Of a DNA stretch of 64,000 nt, positions 46,058 through 53,989 are shown piece by piece. Below the pieces are notes generated by a model, which saw only the letters and a program-made list of their open reading frames with translations, was not told the DNA's origin and made no database searches. The translations under genes were made by a program, and so were the position numbers. Within the stretch, counting starts at the first letter, position 1; every line of letters begins with the position of its first letter. Source of the DNA: Sphaerisporangium sp. TRM90804 (GTDB lineage: Bacteria > Actinomycetota > Actinomycetes > Streptosporangiales > Streptosporangiaceae); contig NZ_JARWAC010000021.1 of assembly GCF_029846175.1 (NCBI RefSeq), positions 1 to 64,000 of the forward strand. Reading direction: 5' to 3'.

Positions 46058-46621
46058 ATGGTGGATCCGGCGGACGCCGAAGCGGTGGAGCGGCAGCTCG
46101 GCCGCCCGCCCAGAGGGCTGCGCGCGGTCGCGCACCGGTGCCCGTGCGGGCTGCCCGACGTCGTCGAGACGGCCGCGAGGCTGGACGACGGCTCGCCGTT
46201 CCCCACGCTGTACTACCTGACCTGCCCGAGGGCGGCTTCGGCGATCGGCACGCTGGAGTCCTCGGGCCTGATGAAGCGCATGCAGGAGCGCCTGGCGGAG
46301 GAGCCCGCGCTGGCCGAGGCGTACGCCCGCGCGCACGCCGACTACGTCGAGCGGCGCGACAAGGCCGCCGCCCGAGACGGCCTCGAACCACTGCCGCGCG
46401 ACATGCAGAGCGCGGGCGGCATGCCCGGCCGCGTGAAGTGCCTGCACGCGCTGGTCGGCCACGAGCTGGCCGTCCCCGGGGCCAACCCGCTGGGCCGGGA
46501 GGCGCTGGACGCCCTGCCCGACTGGTGGCGCGACGGCCCTTGCGTGGCCGCCCACGACGATCCGGCCGCCCACGATGATCCGGCCGCACCCGGCCCCACG
46601 GCCCCTGAGGAGAGCGCATGA
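46058..46621 (+). CDS. DUF501 domain protein
   Basis: A 187-aa DUF501 protein (VERQLGRPPRGLRAVAHRCP, CGLPDVVETAARL, PFPTLYYLTCPRAASAIG, VKCLHALVGHELAVPG). Its function is unknown, but it is always encoded between divIC and ppx in actinobacteria. Conserved Cys and His residues hint at metal binding. ATG 46058 has GGGGAG upstream; GTG 46052 is an alternative. A short AAHDDP duplication lies in the C-terminal tail. The ppx start overlaps its stop (ATGA). Confidence 0.9.
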   Translation: MVDPADAEAVERQLGRPPRGLRAVAHRCPCGLPDVVETAARLDDGSPFPTLYYLTCPRAASAIGTLESSGLMKRMQERLAEEPALAEAYARAHADYVERRDKAAARDGLEPLPRDMQSAGGMPGRVKCLHALVGHELAVPGANPLGREALDALPDWWRDGPCVAAHDDPAAHDDPAAPGPTAPEESA

Positions 46622-47532
46622 CACGCGTCGCGGCGATCGACTGCGGTACGAACTCGGTCCGGCTGCTGGTCGCCGACGTCTCCGCTGACGGGGTGCTGTC
46701 GGACGTCGAGCGGCGCATGGAGATCGTCCGCCTCGGGGAGGGGGTCGACAAGACCGGGCGGCTGTCGCCCGAGGCGCTGGAGCGCACCTTCACCGCGATG
46801 CGCGGCTACGCCAAGCTGATCAGGGACCACGACGCGTCCCGGGTGCGCGTGGTGGCCACCAGCGCCACCCGTGACGCCGCCAACCGCGCCGACTTCACCG
46901 GCGGCGTGCGTGAGATCTTCGGCGTCGGCCCCGAGGTGGTCACCGGGTCCGAGGAGGCGCACCTGTCGTTCCTCGGCGCCACCGCGTCCCTGGGGGACGT
47001 CGAGCCGCCCGTCCTGGTGCTCGACATCGGCGGCGGGTCCACCGAGTTCGTGCTCGGCACCGCCGACGTCGACAGCGCGATCTCCGTCGACATCGGCTGC
47101 GTCCGCATGACCGAGCGCCACCTGGCCGCCGGGGTCACGCCCGAGACCGTCGCGGCGACGGTCGCCGACATCGACGCTGCCCTCGACCGCGTCTCGGCCG
47201 CCGTGCCGGTGGCCCGGGCCCGCACCCTCATCGGCCTGGCCGGCTCGGTCACCACCGTCGCCGGCATCGCGCTCGACCTGCCCGCCTACGACCCCGAGCG
47301 CATCCACGGCTCACGGGTCCCCGCCGCCCGCGTCCACGAGGTGTCGCAGTGGCTGCTCGACCTGACCTACGAGCAGCGGGCCGCCATCCCGGTCATGCAC
47401 CCCGGCCGGGTGGACGTCATCGGCGCCGGCGCCCTCATCCTCGACCGCGTCATGTCCCGCTTCGGCTTCGCCGAAGTGGCCGTCAGCGAGCACGACATCC
47501 TCGACGGCATAGCCCTCAGCCTCCGCCCCTGA
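46618..47532 (+). CDS. ppx: Exopolyphosphatase / GppA-family phosphatase
   Basis: A 304-aa short actinobacterial Ppx/GppA protein of the ASKHA fold: VAAIDCGTNSVRLLVAD (phosphate 1), ATSATRDAANRADF, LVLDIGGGSTEFVLG (phosphate 2) and TLIGLAGSVTTVAGIAL. It releases phosphate from polyphosphate and may act on pppGpp; the short form lacks the C-terminal HD-like domain. It overlaps the DUF501 gene by 4 nt. It complements the ppk gene at the left end of the window. Confidence 0.93.
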   Translation: MTRVAAIDCGTNSVRLLVADVSADGVLSDVERRMEIVRLGEGVDKTGRLSPEALERTFTAMRGYAKLIRDHDASRVRVVATSATRDAANRADFTGGVREIFGVGPEVVTGSEEAHLSFLGATASLGDVEPPVLVLDIGGGSTEFVLGTADVDSAISVDIGCVRMTERHLAAGVTPETVAATVADIDAALDRVSAAVPVARARTLIGLAGSVTTVAGIALDLPAYDPERIHGSRVPAARVHEVSQWLLDLTYEQRAAIPVMHPGRVDVIGAGALILDRVMSRFGFAEVAVSEHDILDGIALSLRP

Positions 47533-48007
47533 CGGGGCGCAGCAGCCCCCACAGGGCCGCACAGACCCCGCTGCGGCATCCCCCCGCCGCCCAGCCCCGA
47601 CCAACCGGCCGCAGAACCGCCTCCCGTCCGTAGGTCCGCTGCGTCCGTTGAAGCCGCCGTCCGAAGGTTGAAGTCGCCGTCCCCGAAATGGCGCCTTCGG
47701 CGCGCCTTATCAAGGGCGCCTCTCACCTGGCCGTCCTCCCGCCGTCGCGCGGGCAACCGTCCTCGGTCCGTCGTCGGGCTCGTTCCGGGACGTTCTAACG
47801 TCCCCGAATGCGGGCTGGAGGCCGTCCCGCATGAGCGGGCCCGAGGGCGGGGAATGAGTGGCCTGTGCGCTCGTGGCGATCACCGTCGCCTGGCGCCGCC
47901 CGCGTGACGGCGGGGGGTGTGCTGGTGAGGGTCGCCCTGATGACGCGTGCCGAAGGCACCATTCGGGGGAGGGCCGTCACTGCTTGGCCGGGGCGGGGCT
48001 GGTCGGT
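47533..48007. other. Convergent intergenic region, no gene seen
   Basis: This 475-bp gap lies between ppx and a minus-strand operon. It contains an imperfect 18-bp direct repeat (GTTGAAGCCGCCGTCC near 47648 and GTTGAAGTCGCCGTCC near 47666) and a GGCGCC/GGCGCG hairpin near 47684-47700 that could serve as a terminator. Open frames through it show no protein similarity. Confidence 0.6.
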
Positions 48008-48580
48008 TCAGGGGCTTGACCAGAACGGGTCGCGGCCGATGAAGCCGAGCATGCGGGTCTGGGGGCCGGCGTCGTCGGGGACCTCTACGCGGGGGCCGTA
48101 CTGGCCGGAGGAGCGGATGGCCTGCTCCAGGGGCTCCATCTCGGCGAGGAGGTGGACGCAGAAGTCGGGGTCCAGGCGGTCGTCCTGGCCGGTGGCCCGG
48201 GACAGGTCCCAGGTGTGCATGAACACGTCGGCGGTGTAGAACCGGTCGATCCCGGTGTCCAGGGGCACGAGGCCGATGTGCCGGTTGCTGAGTTTCCGGT
48301 GCGCCGTCTCCGGGTCGTCCAGCAGCGCCTGCACGGCGTCGCTGTGGATCCGCCACGCGGCGACCGGGTTCTCGTCCACGGACGGGCCGCGGGGCAGGTC
48401 GATGCCTGCCCCGGAGGCGAGGAACGAGGGGAACCATTCGGTCAGGTGCCGCACGACGTCGCGGGCGGTCCAGCCGGCGACCGGGGCCGGCGCGTCCCAG
48501 TCGGGGGCGCCGAGGACCCGGTCGGTGAACAGGCCGGCGATCTGACGGTGCCGCTCGGCCGGGCGGTCAGAGAGTGCCAT
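48008..48580 (-). CDS. TIGR03086-type DinB-fold (mycothiol-dependent) protein
   Basis: A 190-aa DinB/maleylpyruvate-isomerase-like protein. TPVAGWTARDVVRHLTEWFP-type motif near residue 35 contributes the first metal His, and YTADVFMHTWDLSRATGQDD (about 115-134) the second. In actinobacteria this family comprises mycothiol-dependent transferases or metal-binding proteins of unknown substrate. The ATG overlaps the AHSA1 gene stop by 14 nt. It is the third gene of the ArsR operon. Confidence 0.87.
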   Translation of the reverse strand: MALSDRPAERHRQIAGLFTDRVLGAPDWDAPAPVAGWTARDVVRHLTEWFPSFLASGAGIDLPRGPSVDENPVAAWRIHSDAVQALLDDPETAHRKLSNRHIGLVPLDTGIDRFYTADVFMHTWDLSRATGQDDRLDPDFCVHLLAEMEPLEQAIRSSGQYGPRVEVPDDAGPQTRMLGFIGRDPFWSSP

Positions 48581-49061
48581 CGACGACCATCCGCTCCAGC
48601 TTCGCGTACCCCTCTTCGACGCCGACCTCCATGCCGCTGCGCAGCCACGCGTCGCGGCCCTCGAAGCTGTCGACCAGCGACTGCGACCGCAGCCGGGTAC
48701 GGCCGTCGCCCAGGTCCTCGAACCACAGCGTCTCCAGCGCGACGTCGTCGGGCTGACCCTCGAACGTGAAGGTCTGCACGATGCGATCTGGACCTACGTG
48801 GTGGAAGCAGCCGTGGAACCCGTACTCCGTGCCGTCGTGCACCGAGACGTACCGCCAGCTCCCGCCGGTGGACGCGTCCCAGTGCTCGATCCGGACGGTC
48901 GTGGCGTCGGGGCCCACCCACTTGGCGAACAGCGCCGGATCGGTGTGGGCGCGGAGAAGCTGCTCGGGGGTCGCCGCGAAGTCACGCGTGATCCGGATGA
49001 CCGGAAGCTTCGGGTCGGCCTCGATGGCCGCCTGCGCGTTCTTGTTCATGATCGTCTCCAT
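48567..49061 (-). CDS. SRPBCC/AHSA1-type START-fold protein
   Basis: A 164-aa AHSA1-like protein: LPVIRITRDFAATPEQLLRA, PALFAKWVGPDATTVRIEHW, STGGSWRYVSVHDGTEYGFH, DRIVQTFTFEGQPDD and EEGYAKLERMV. The family binds hydrophobic ligands and is typically encoded directly after an ArsR regulator. The ATG at 49061 lies within the ArsR 3' end (80-nt overlap); 49049 is an alternative. The ligand is unknown. Confidence 0.9.
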   Translation of the reverse strand: METIMNKNAQAAIEADPKLPVIRITRDFAATPEQLLRAHTDPALFAKWVGPDATTVRIEHWDASTGGSWRYVSVHDGTEYGFHGCFHHVGPDRIVQTFTFEGQPDDVALETLWFEDLGDGRTRLRSQSLVDSFEGRDAWLRSGMEVGVEEGYAKLERMVVDGTL

Positions 49062-49377
49062 TCATGGCCGCCAGGACGTCGTCGAGGCGGCGGTAGCGCT
49101 GTTCGGCGCGGCGCCGATAGTGCTCGATCCAGGTGTCCATCAAGTCGAAGATCTGGACCTCCAGGTGCACCGGCCGGGGCTGTGGCCCCGGGGGGCGGCT
49201 GACGATTCCGGCGTTCTCCAGCACCCGCAGGTGCTTGTAGACGGCCTGGAGCGTCATCCCGTACGGCTCGGCGAGCTGGCTCACGGTCGCGTCGCCCTCC
49301 GAGAGCCGGGCCACCATGTCACGCCGGGTTGGATCCGCGAGGGCGGCGAAGACTCGGGACAGCGTGTCCGGCGTCAT
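48982..49377 (-). CDS. ArsR-family winged-helix repressor
   Basis: A 131-aa ArsR-like protein without metal-binding Cys. The winged helix is at about 8-80 (LSRVFAALADPTRRDMVARL, VSQLAEPYGMTLQAVYKHLRV, LENAGIVSRPP), followed by a DTWIEHYRRRAEQRYRRLDDVLA helix. The final about 25 residues overlap the AHSA1 coding region in another frame. It is the first gene of the operon and probably an autorepressor, given two matching palindromes upstream. Confidence 0.9.
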   Translation of the reverse strand: MTPDTLSRVFAALADPTRRDMVARLSEGDATVSQLAEPYGMTLQAVYKHLRVLENAGIVSRPPGPQPRPVHLEVQIFDLMDTWIEHYRRRAEQRYRRLDDVLAAMNGDDHEQERAGGHRGRPEASGHPDHA

Positions 49378-49387
49378 CCGTCCTCCG

Positions 49388-49451
49388 TTTCAACTCATCG
49401 GTTGAAAGAACCCTAGCCCGCGGACCGCCGGTGTGTCAACCATTTGGTTGA
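49388..49451. promoter_or_regulatory. Twin palindromes upstream of the ArsR operon
   Basis: Site 1 has perfect arms TTTCAAC (49388-49394) and GTTGAAA (49401-49407). Site 2 has TCAACC (49436-49441) and GGTTGA (49446-49451), extending to TTGAAAG. Both share the TCAAC/GTTGA half-site. Site 1 starts 11 bp upstream of the ArsR ATG. The sharing of one half-site by two palindromes in the leader argues for ArsR autoregulation. The second site is also 82 bp from the divergent uracil-DNA glycosylase gene. Confidence 0.72.
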
Positions 49452-49533
49452 AAGCGCACTTCAGTGCAGTGTTTCATCGGATATCCGGGCGTTCGCGGGC
49501 CCGGGCATCGCGGTCGTGCTGGCACGATGGGGT

Positions 49534-50361
49534 ATGAGCTCTGTTCCCCCCGGCAGCGGATGGCCGGAAGACCCCGCGAGCCCTGAGACGCCGGTCGCGG
49601 GCACGCCCGAAGAGGTGCGCGCGCTGGCCGGGTCGAGTCGCGACCTCGGTGAGCTGACGGCCAGGCAGTCGGTGTGCCGGGCCTGCCCGCGGCTGGTCGA
49701 GTGGCGTGAGGACGTCGCGCGGGTCAAGCGGCGGGCCTTCATGGACGAGACGTACTGGGGCAGGCCCATCGCCGGGTGGGGGGACGACAGGCCGCGCGTG
49801 CTGATCGTCGGGCTGGCGCCGGCCGCGCACGGCGGCAACCGCACCGGGCGGGTCTTCACCGGCGACCGCAGCGGCGACTGGCTGTTCGCCTCGCTGCACC
49901 GCACCGGGCTGGCGGCCCTTCCCACCAGCACGCACGCGGGGGACGGCCAGCGGCTGCTGGGGGCCCGCATGGTGGCGGCGGTGCGCTGCGCCCCGCCCGC
50001 GAACAAGCCCGCCGTCGAGGAGCGCGAGGCCTGCCTCCCCTGGCTGGCCCGCGAGCTGGAGATGGTCGCCGAACCGGTCAGGGTGGTCGTCTGCCTCGGC
50101 GGCTACGCCTGGCAGGCCGTCTGGCCCGCGCTGCGGGCGGCGGGGTACACGCTGCCGCGCAGCAGGCCGCCGTTCGGCCACGGCGCCGAGGTGGAGCTCT
50201 CGTACCGCGGGGCCCCGGTGCGCATGCTCGGCTGCTACCACCCGAGCCAGCAGAACACCTTCACCGGCCGGGTCACCGCGCCGATGCTCGACGCCGTCTT
50301 CACCCGCGCCGCGGACGTGGGCGGGCTGGGGGGTAGCGTGGAGAGTGAAGTCCGTCACTAA
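49534..50361 (+). CDS. Family 5 uracil-DNA glycosylase (UdgB)
   Basis: A 275-aa thermophile/actinobacterial-type UDG. Fe-S ligands include CRAC (Cys48, Cys51), with further Cys in AVRCAPP and REACLPW. Motif A reads GLAPAAHGGNRTGRVFTGD and lacks the polar catalytic Asp of classical UDG, as is normal for family 5. The C-terminal motif is GCYHPSQQNTFTGR. It removes uracil and related deaminated bases. ATG 49534 is favoured; the frame is open upstream through the ArsR operator region. Confidence 0.93.
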   Translation: MSSVPPGSGWPEDPASPETPVAGTPEEVRALAGSSRDLGELTARQSVCRACPRLVEWREDVARVKRRAFMDETYWGRPIAGWGDDRPRVLIVGLAPAAHGGNRTGRVFTGDRSGDWLFASLHRTGLAALPTSTHAGDGQRLLGARMVAAVRCAPPANKPAVEEREACLPWLARELEMVAEPVRVVVCLGGYAWQAVWPALRAAGYTLPRSRPPFGHGAEVELSYRGAPVRMLGCYHPSQQNTFTGRVTAPMLDAVFTRAADVGGLGGSVESEVRH

Positions 50362-50475
50362 CGTGAAGATTCGCTGAACTTCCCTCGTTAACCGGCAGTG
50401 TCGCTGCACGTTTCGGCAAATGCCGCCGAAGTTGCACTATGGGGGATTGGCGCTGACGGACCTCGTGACGTAACC

Positions 50476-50493
50476 TTGTGAATGGTTTCACAA
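50476..50493. promoter_or_regulatory. Perfect Rex operator upstream of ndh
   Basis: TTGTGAATGGTTTCACAA exactly matches the published Rex consensus TTGTGAA-N4-TTCACAA (established knowledge), with one extra flanking C/G pair. It ends 27 bp before the NDH-2 GTG start. Rex senses the NADH/NAD+ ratio, so ndh should be derepressed when NADH accumulates. Confidence 0.88.
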
Positions 50494-50520
50494 GCCACCA
50501 TGCCATGAAGGGGCACCCAC

Positions 50521-51840
50521 GTGGACCACAAGGCCAAGCACATCCTCATCGTCGGCGGAGGGTACGTCGGCCTCTACACCGCGCTCGGCCTCCAGCGGAA
50601 GCTGCGGCGCGAGCTGAAGACCGGCAAGGTGCGGATCACCGTCGTCAACCCCCACTCCTACATGACGTACCAGCCGTTCCTCCCCGAGGCCGCCGCCGGC
50701 AACCTGTCGCCGCGCCACGTCGTCACGCCGCTGCGACGCGTGCTGCCGCGGGTCCGCGTGCTCAACGGCAAGGTGACCAAGGTCGACCACGCCGGCCGCA
50801 CCGCCACCTTCGAGCCCAGCGCGGGCCCGAGCGAGGAGCTCCCCTACGACCTCATCGTGATGGCGGCCGGTTCGATCTCCCGCACGCTGCCGATCCCCGG
50901 GCTGGCCGAGGCGGCGATCGGGTTCAAGACCGTCGGGGAGTCCATCGCGCTGCGCAACCGGGTGCTGGCCCTGCTCGATCGCGCCGACTCCACCACCGAG
51001 GAGCACGTGCGCCGCCGCGCGCTCACCTTCGTCGTGGTCGGCGCCGGCTTCGCGGGCGTCGAGGCCCTCGCGGAGCTGGAGGACATGTCCAGGGACGTGG
51101 TGAAGTACTACCCCACGCTCTCGGAGAAGGACCTGCGCTGGGTGCTCGTGGAGGCCAGCGACCGCATCCTGCCCGAGGTCGGCCCCGAGATGGGCCGGTG
51201 GACGCTGGAGGAGCTGCGCGCGCGCGACATCGACGTCAGGATGGGCACGCTGCTGAAGTCCTGCGTGGGCGGGCACGTCGTGCTCTCCGACGGCGACGAG
51301 TTCGAGTCGGCCACGATCGTGTGGACGGCGGGCGTCAAGCCCAACCCGGTCGTCAACGCAGGCGACCTGCCGCTCGACGAGCGCGGGCGGATCAAAACCA
51401 CCACCCGGCTCACCGTCGCGGGCACCGAGGGCGCGTTCGCCGCCGGTGACGTGGCCGGGGTGCCCGACGTCACCAACCCCGGGCAGTACTGCGCGCCCAA
51501 CGCCCAGCACGCCGTCCGCCAGGCCAAGGTGCTCGCCGACAACATCGTCAGTTACCTCCAGGGCCGTCCATTGCAGGAATACCGCCACAAGTACGCTGGA
51601 TCGGTCGCGGGCCTCGGCCTGCACAAGGGCGTGGCCAACGTTTATGGGGCGAAGCTTCACGGATTGCCTGCGTGGTTCATGCACCGCACCTACCATCTGT
51701 CCCGGGTGCCGACGATGAACCGCAAGGTCCGCGTGGTGGCCGACTGGACGCTGGCGCTGTTCTTCAAGCGCGAGACGGTCTCGCTCGGGGAGCTCGAGTC
51801 TCCCCGCGACGAGTTCAAGGCCGCGGCGGCCACGGGCTGA
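50521..51840 (+). CDS. ndh: Type II NADH dehydrogenase
   Basis: Non-proton-pumping NADH:quinone oxidoreductase at the inner face of the membrane. In this 439-aa protein the FAD-binding GxGxxG is ILIVGGGYVGLYTAL (8-22), the NADH-binding motif is FVVVGAGFAGVEALAELED (about 176-194), and FAAGDVAGVPD (about 306) is the second FAD motif. C-terminal amphipathic segments (WFMHRTYHLSRVP, WTLALFFKRE) mediate membrane association. The GTG start follows GAAGGGGCACCC. A perfect Rex operator lies just upstream and a strong hairpin terminator downstream. Confidence 0.93.
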   Translation: MDHKAKHILIVGGGYVGLYTALGLQRKLRRELKTGKVRITVVNPHSYMTYQPFLPEAAAGNLSPRHVVTPLRRVLPRVRVLNGKVTKVDHAGRTATFEPSAGPSEELPYDLIVMAAGSISRTLPIPGLAEAAIGFKTVGESIALRNRVLALLDRADSTTEEHVRRRALTFVVVGAGFAGVEALAELEDMSRDVVKYYPTLSEKDLRWVLVEASDRILPEVGPEMGRWTLEELRARDIDVRMGTLLKSCVGGHVVLSDGDEFESATIVWTAGVKPNPVVNAGDLPLDERGRIKTTTRLTVAGTEGAFAAGDVAGVPDVTNPGQYCAPNAQHAVRQAKVLADNIVSYLQGRPLQEYRHKYAGSVAGLGLHKGVANVYGAKLHGLPAWFMHRTYHLSRVPTMNRKVRVVADWTLALFFKRETVSLGELESPRDEFKAAAATG

Positions 51841-51848
51841 CCGGCTCT

Positions 51849-51888
51849 GGTACGGCCCGCCACCGCGGTCGCGGTGGCGGGCCGTACC
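51849..51888 (+). terminator. Long hairpin after ndh
   Basis: A perfect 18-bp inverted repeat: arm one at 51849-51866 (GGTACGGCCCGCCACCGC), GGTC loop, arm two at 51871-51888. It starts eight bases after the ndh stop. No U-tract follows. Confidence 0.8.
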
Positions 51889-52071
51889 GTCATCTGAAGG
51901 CGGGCAAGGGACGGTGTGGGGAATATGGGCTACATGAGCAGTCTGTTGTTCATTGCCCGGGTCGCGGGGGCGCGTCCCGTATACCGTTATCTTGTGACCT
52001 ACGGAAGGAAGAGCGGAGACGTGTGCTCTGACCCGTTACGCAAGTGTGGTCCGTTACGTATGATTTACGGC

Positions 52072-52144
52072 GCCCCCGTAGCCCAAAGGCAGAGGCAAAC
52101 CCCTTAAAAGGGTTCCAGTGTGGGTTCGAGTCCCACCGGGGGCA
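52072..52144 (+). tRNA. tRNA with TAA anticodon (Leu codon UUA), class I architecture
   Basis: A 73-nt cloverleaf. The acceptor GCCCCCG (52072-52078) pairs with CGGGGGC (52137-52143) and the discriminator is A52144. The anticodon stem AACCC/GGGTT has the loop CTTAAAA, giving anticodon TAA (52105-52107). The variable region is only five bases (CCAGT), and the T-arm is GTGGG-TTCGAGT-CCCAC. Anticodon UAA reads the leucine codon UUA, yet bacterial leucine tRNAs normally have a long variable arm. The D-arm GCC-CAAAGGCAGA-GGC has only three good pairs. The tRNA call is firm; its aminoacylation identity is uncertain. Confidence 0.8.
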
Positions 52145-52652
52145 CTCTGCCGTTCCCGAAACGTGCCGCCCACCTCATGACCTGCCATATCTGACCTATC
52201 GCCCCCGGCACCTCGCGTGCGCCATTTGCCACTTGGACCGTTTGAATCACCTTAATAACGGACTTCCAGGAAAAAGGGCCCCCCAAGCTGCGTTATCGGT
52301 CAGACGTAACAACTTCCCGCGTGTCCGGCGTGAGCCGACCCTTGACGAAACGTCTCGCGGGCGGAGCGAGGCTCGTTCGCGTAGGCTGTGGGAGCCGAGG
52401 ACTCCGGGCGGTGGTCGCAGCCCGCGTGGGCCGGGCGCCACGGTGATCGAACCGCAATGTACGGGCCGGAACTCCGGCGCGGGGCCGCTCGTTGTATCCG
52501 TTGCCGTCGGCTCCAGGGTGCGCCCGTGTCCGGCGGTGCACCACGGCAGGCCCGTCCTGCCCGCCACACAAGAAGAAAGCCATGTGCTAGAGGCGGCACT
52601 CCCTGTGAGGCTTGACCGAACAGGCTGATCGCAGGTCGCAGTGGAGGCAGTA
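52145..52652. other. Intergenic region upstream of the Bax-inhibitor gene, no gene seen
   Basis: These 508 bp follow the tRNA. The first about 170 bp are less GC-rich (for example ACCTTAATAACGGAC near 52250) and may contain the promoter for the downstream gene or tRNA processing signals. Several overlapping open frames occur on both strands, none with recognisable protein features. No long hairpin or conserved RNA motif is evident to me. Confidence 0.6.
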
Positions 52653-53447
52653 ATGCAGAGCAGGAACCCGGTTATCAACAAACTGGGGCAGAACAACCGT
52701 CAGTCCTGGGGCGGCCCGACGGCGAGTCCGCAGCACCTGCAGGACATGTACAACGCGCCGTCGTATGCCGCGCCGCCGCCCACCACCACACGCCCCATGA
52801 CGATCGACGACGTCGTCGTCCGGGGGTTCATCACGCTCGGCACGCTCGTGCTGACCGCCGCGCTGGCCTGGTACTTCAACCTGGGCATCGGCGTCGCGGT
52901 CGCGGGCGTGGTCGTCGGCCTGATCCTCGGGCTCATCGTCTCGTTCAAGCAGAGCACCAACCCGGTGCTGATCCTCGGCTACTCCGTCTCCTACGGCCTC
53001 GCCGTGGGAGTGATCAGCAGGTTCTACAACACGGCGTACGACGGCGTCGTCATCGCGGCCGTGTTCGGCACGATGGTCGCGTTCGCGGGCGTGCTCGCCG
53101 TCTACGCGCTCAAGATCTTCCGTCCCACGCCGAAGTTCACCAAGTTCGTGGTCGCGGCCGGGTTCGCCGCGGTCGGCCTGATGCTGCTCAACCTGGTGGC
53201 CGGCTTCTTCATCCCGGGCGGGCTCGGCCTGCGCGCCGACAGCCCCCTCGGCTGGGTCTTCAGCGCCGCGATGATCCTGCTCGGCTGCTTCTTCCTGCTG
53301 CTCGACTTCGACGCCGTCGAGCAGGGCGTGCGCGCGGGCGTTCCCGAGAAGTACTCCTGGCTGATGGCCTTCGGCCTCACCGTGAGCCTCGTCTGGCTCT
53401 ACCTGGAGATCCTGCGCTTCGTCAGCTTCTTCTTCAACAACGACTAG
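52653..53447 (+). CDS. Bax inhibitor-1 / YccA family membrane protein
   Basis: A 264-aa protein with a 50-residue Gln/Pro/Ser-rich cytoplasmic N-terminus (NPVINKLGQNNRQSWGGP, then MTIDDVVVRGFITLG) and seven hydrophobic helices. The C-terminal EIL/FFFNND end is typical of the bacterial Bax1-I group. Homologues act as pH-sensitive calcium leak channels or as regulators of membrane proteases; the role here is unknown. ATG 52653 is chosen because GGAGG at 52643-52647 precedes it. A strong terminator follows. Confidence 0.92.
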   Translation: MQSRNPVINKLGQNNRQSWGGPTASPQHLQDMYNAPSYAAPPPTTTRPMTIDDVVVRGFITLGTLVLTAALAWYFNLGIGVAVAGVVVGLILGLIVSFKQSTNPVLILGYSVSYGLAVGVISRFYNTAYDGVVIAAVFGTMVAFAGVLAVYALKIFRPTPKFTKFVVAAGFAAVGLMLLNLVAGFFIPGGLGLRADSPLGWVFSAAMILLGCFFLLLDFDAVEQGVRAGVPEKYSWLMAFGLTVSLVWLYLEILRFVSFFFNND

Positions 53448-53462
53448 TCGCGCTAAGAACAG

Positions 53463-53493
53463 AGCCCCGCCGGGCACCCGGCGGGGCTTTCTT
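53463..53493 (+). terminator. Rho-independent terminator
   Basis: Stem AGCCCCGCCGG (53463-53473) pairs with CCGGCGGGGCT (53478-53488) through a short loop and is followed by TTTCTT. It starts 16 bases after the Bax-inhibitor stop. It is the most canonical intrinsic terminator in the window. Confidence 0.92.
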
Positions 53494-53641
53494 CGTCGCA
53501 GGGCGCGGGGAACCTCGGATCCTCCCACGCGAAGGCTCAAGGATCTACCTCTTATGAGACAAGCCTGGCCGTCTGGGGCTTGCCATCTGCCTGCGGGTGA
53601 TGCAGTGTCAACCGAAAGAGGCTTCACTCATGGAGGTGCCC

Positions 53642-53875
53642 ATGTCGTTGAACCACTCACCGGAGACGCAGAACAAGCTGATTGCCAGGGTTCCGGACAT
53701 CACCGGACGCGCACTCCCAGAGTGGTTCCAAGCCATCGACAACGGCCCGGCTTTCCTTCGACGTGACGAGCGGGCGAACTGGCTCGCCGACGAGCACGGG
53801 CTGACCCACGGCTATGCCGCCGCGATCGTGATCGAGCACGAGCGGCAGCGCCGTTCCCGCATGGGCTTCCTGTAA
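53642..53875 (+). CDS. DUF4287 domain protein
   Basis: A 77-aa protein matching the DUF4287 pattern: NKLIARVPDITGRALPEWFQ, a short central helix, then ERANWLADEHGLTHGYAAAI and VIEHERQRR. Function unknown; the family occurs alone or fused to DUF5655 in actinobacteria. ATG 53642 has GGAGGTGCCC directly upstream. No operon partner is apparent. Confidence 0.85.
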   Translation: MSLNHSPETQNKLIARVPDITGRALPEWFQAIDNGPAFLRRDERANWLADEHGLTHGYAAAIVIEHERQRRSRMGFL

Positions 53876-53989
53876 GCCCCTGCCCGTACTAGCGCGCCCA
53901 CGTCGATCAGGCGTGGGCGCGGCCGTGCCGCCACCCGCACGGCGCGCCGGGCGTGGCAGCCTCCGCCCGGCATCGATCATCATGGGGGC

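Noticed and set aside
52072-52144. Reading the UAA-anticodon tRNA as the bldA tRNA.
   Set aside because: bldA-type tRNA-Leu has a long variable arm and a different acceptor sequence; this tRNA has a 5-base variable loop.
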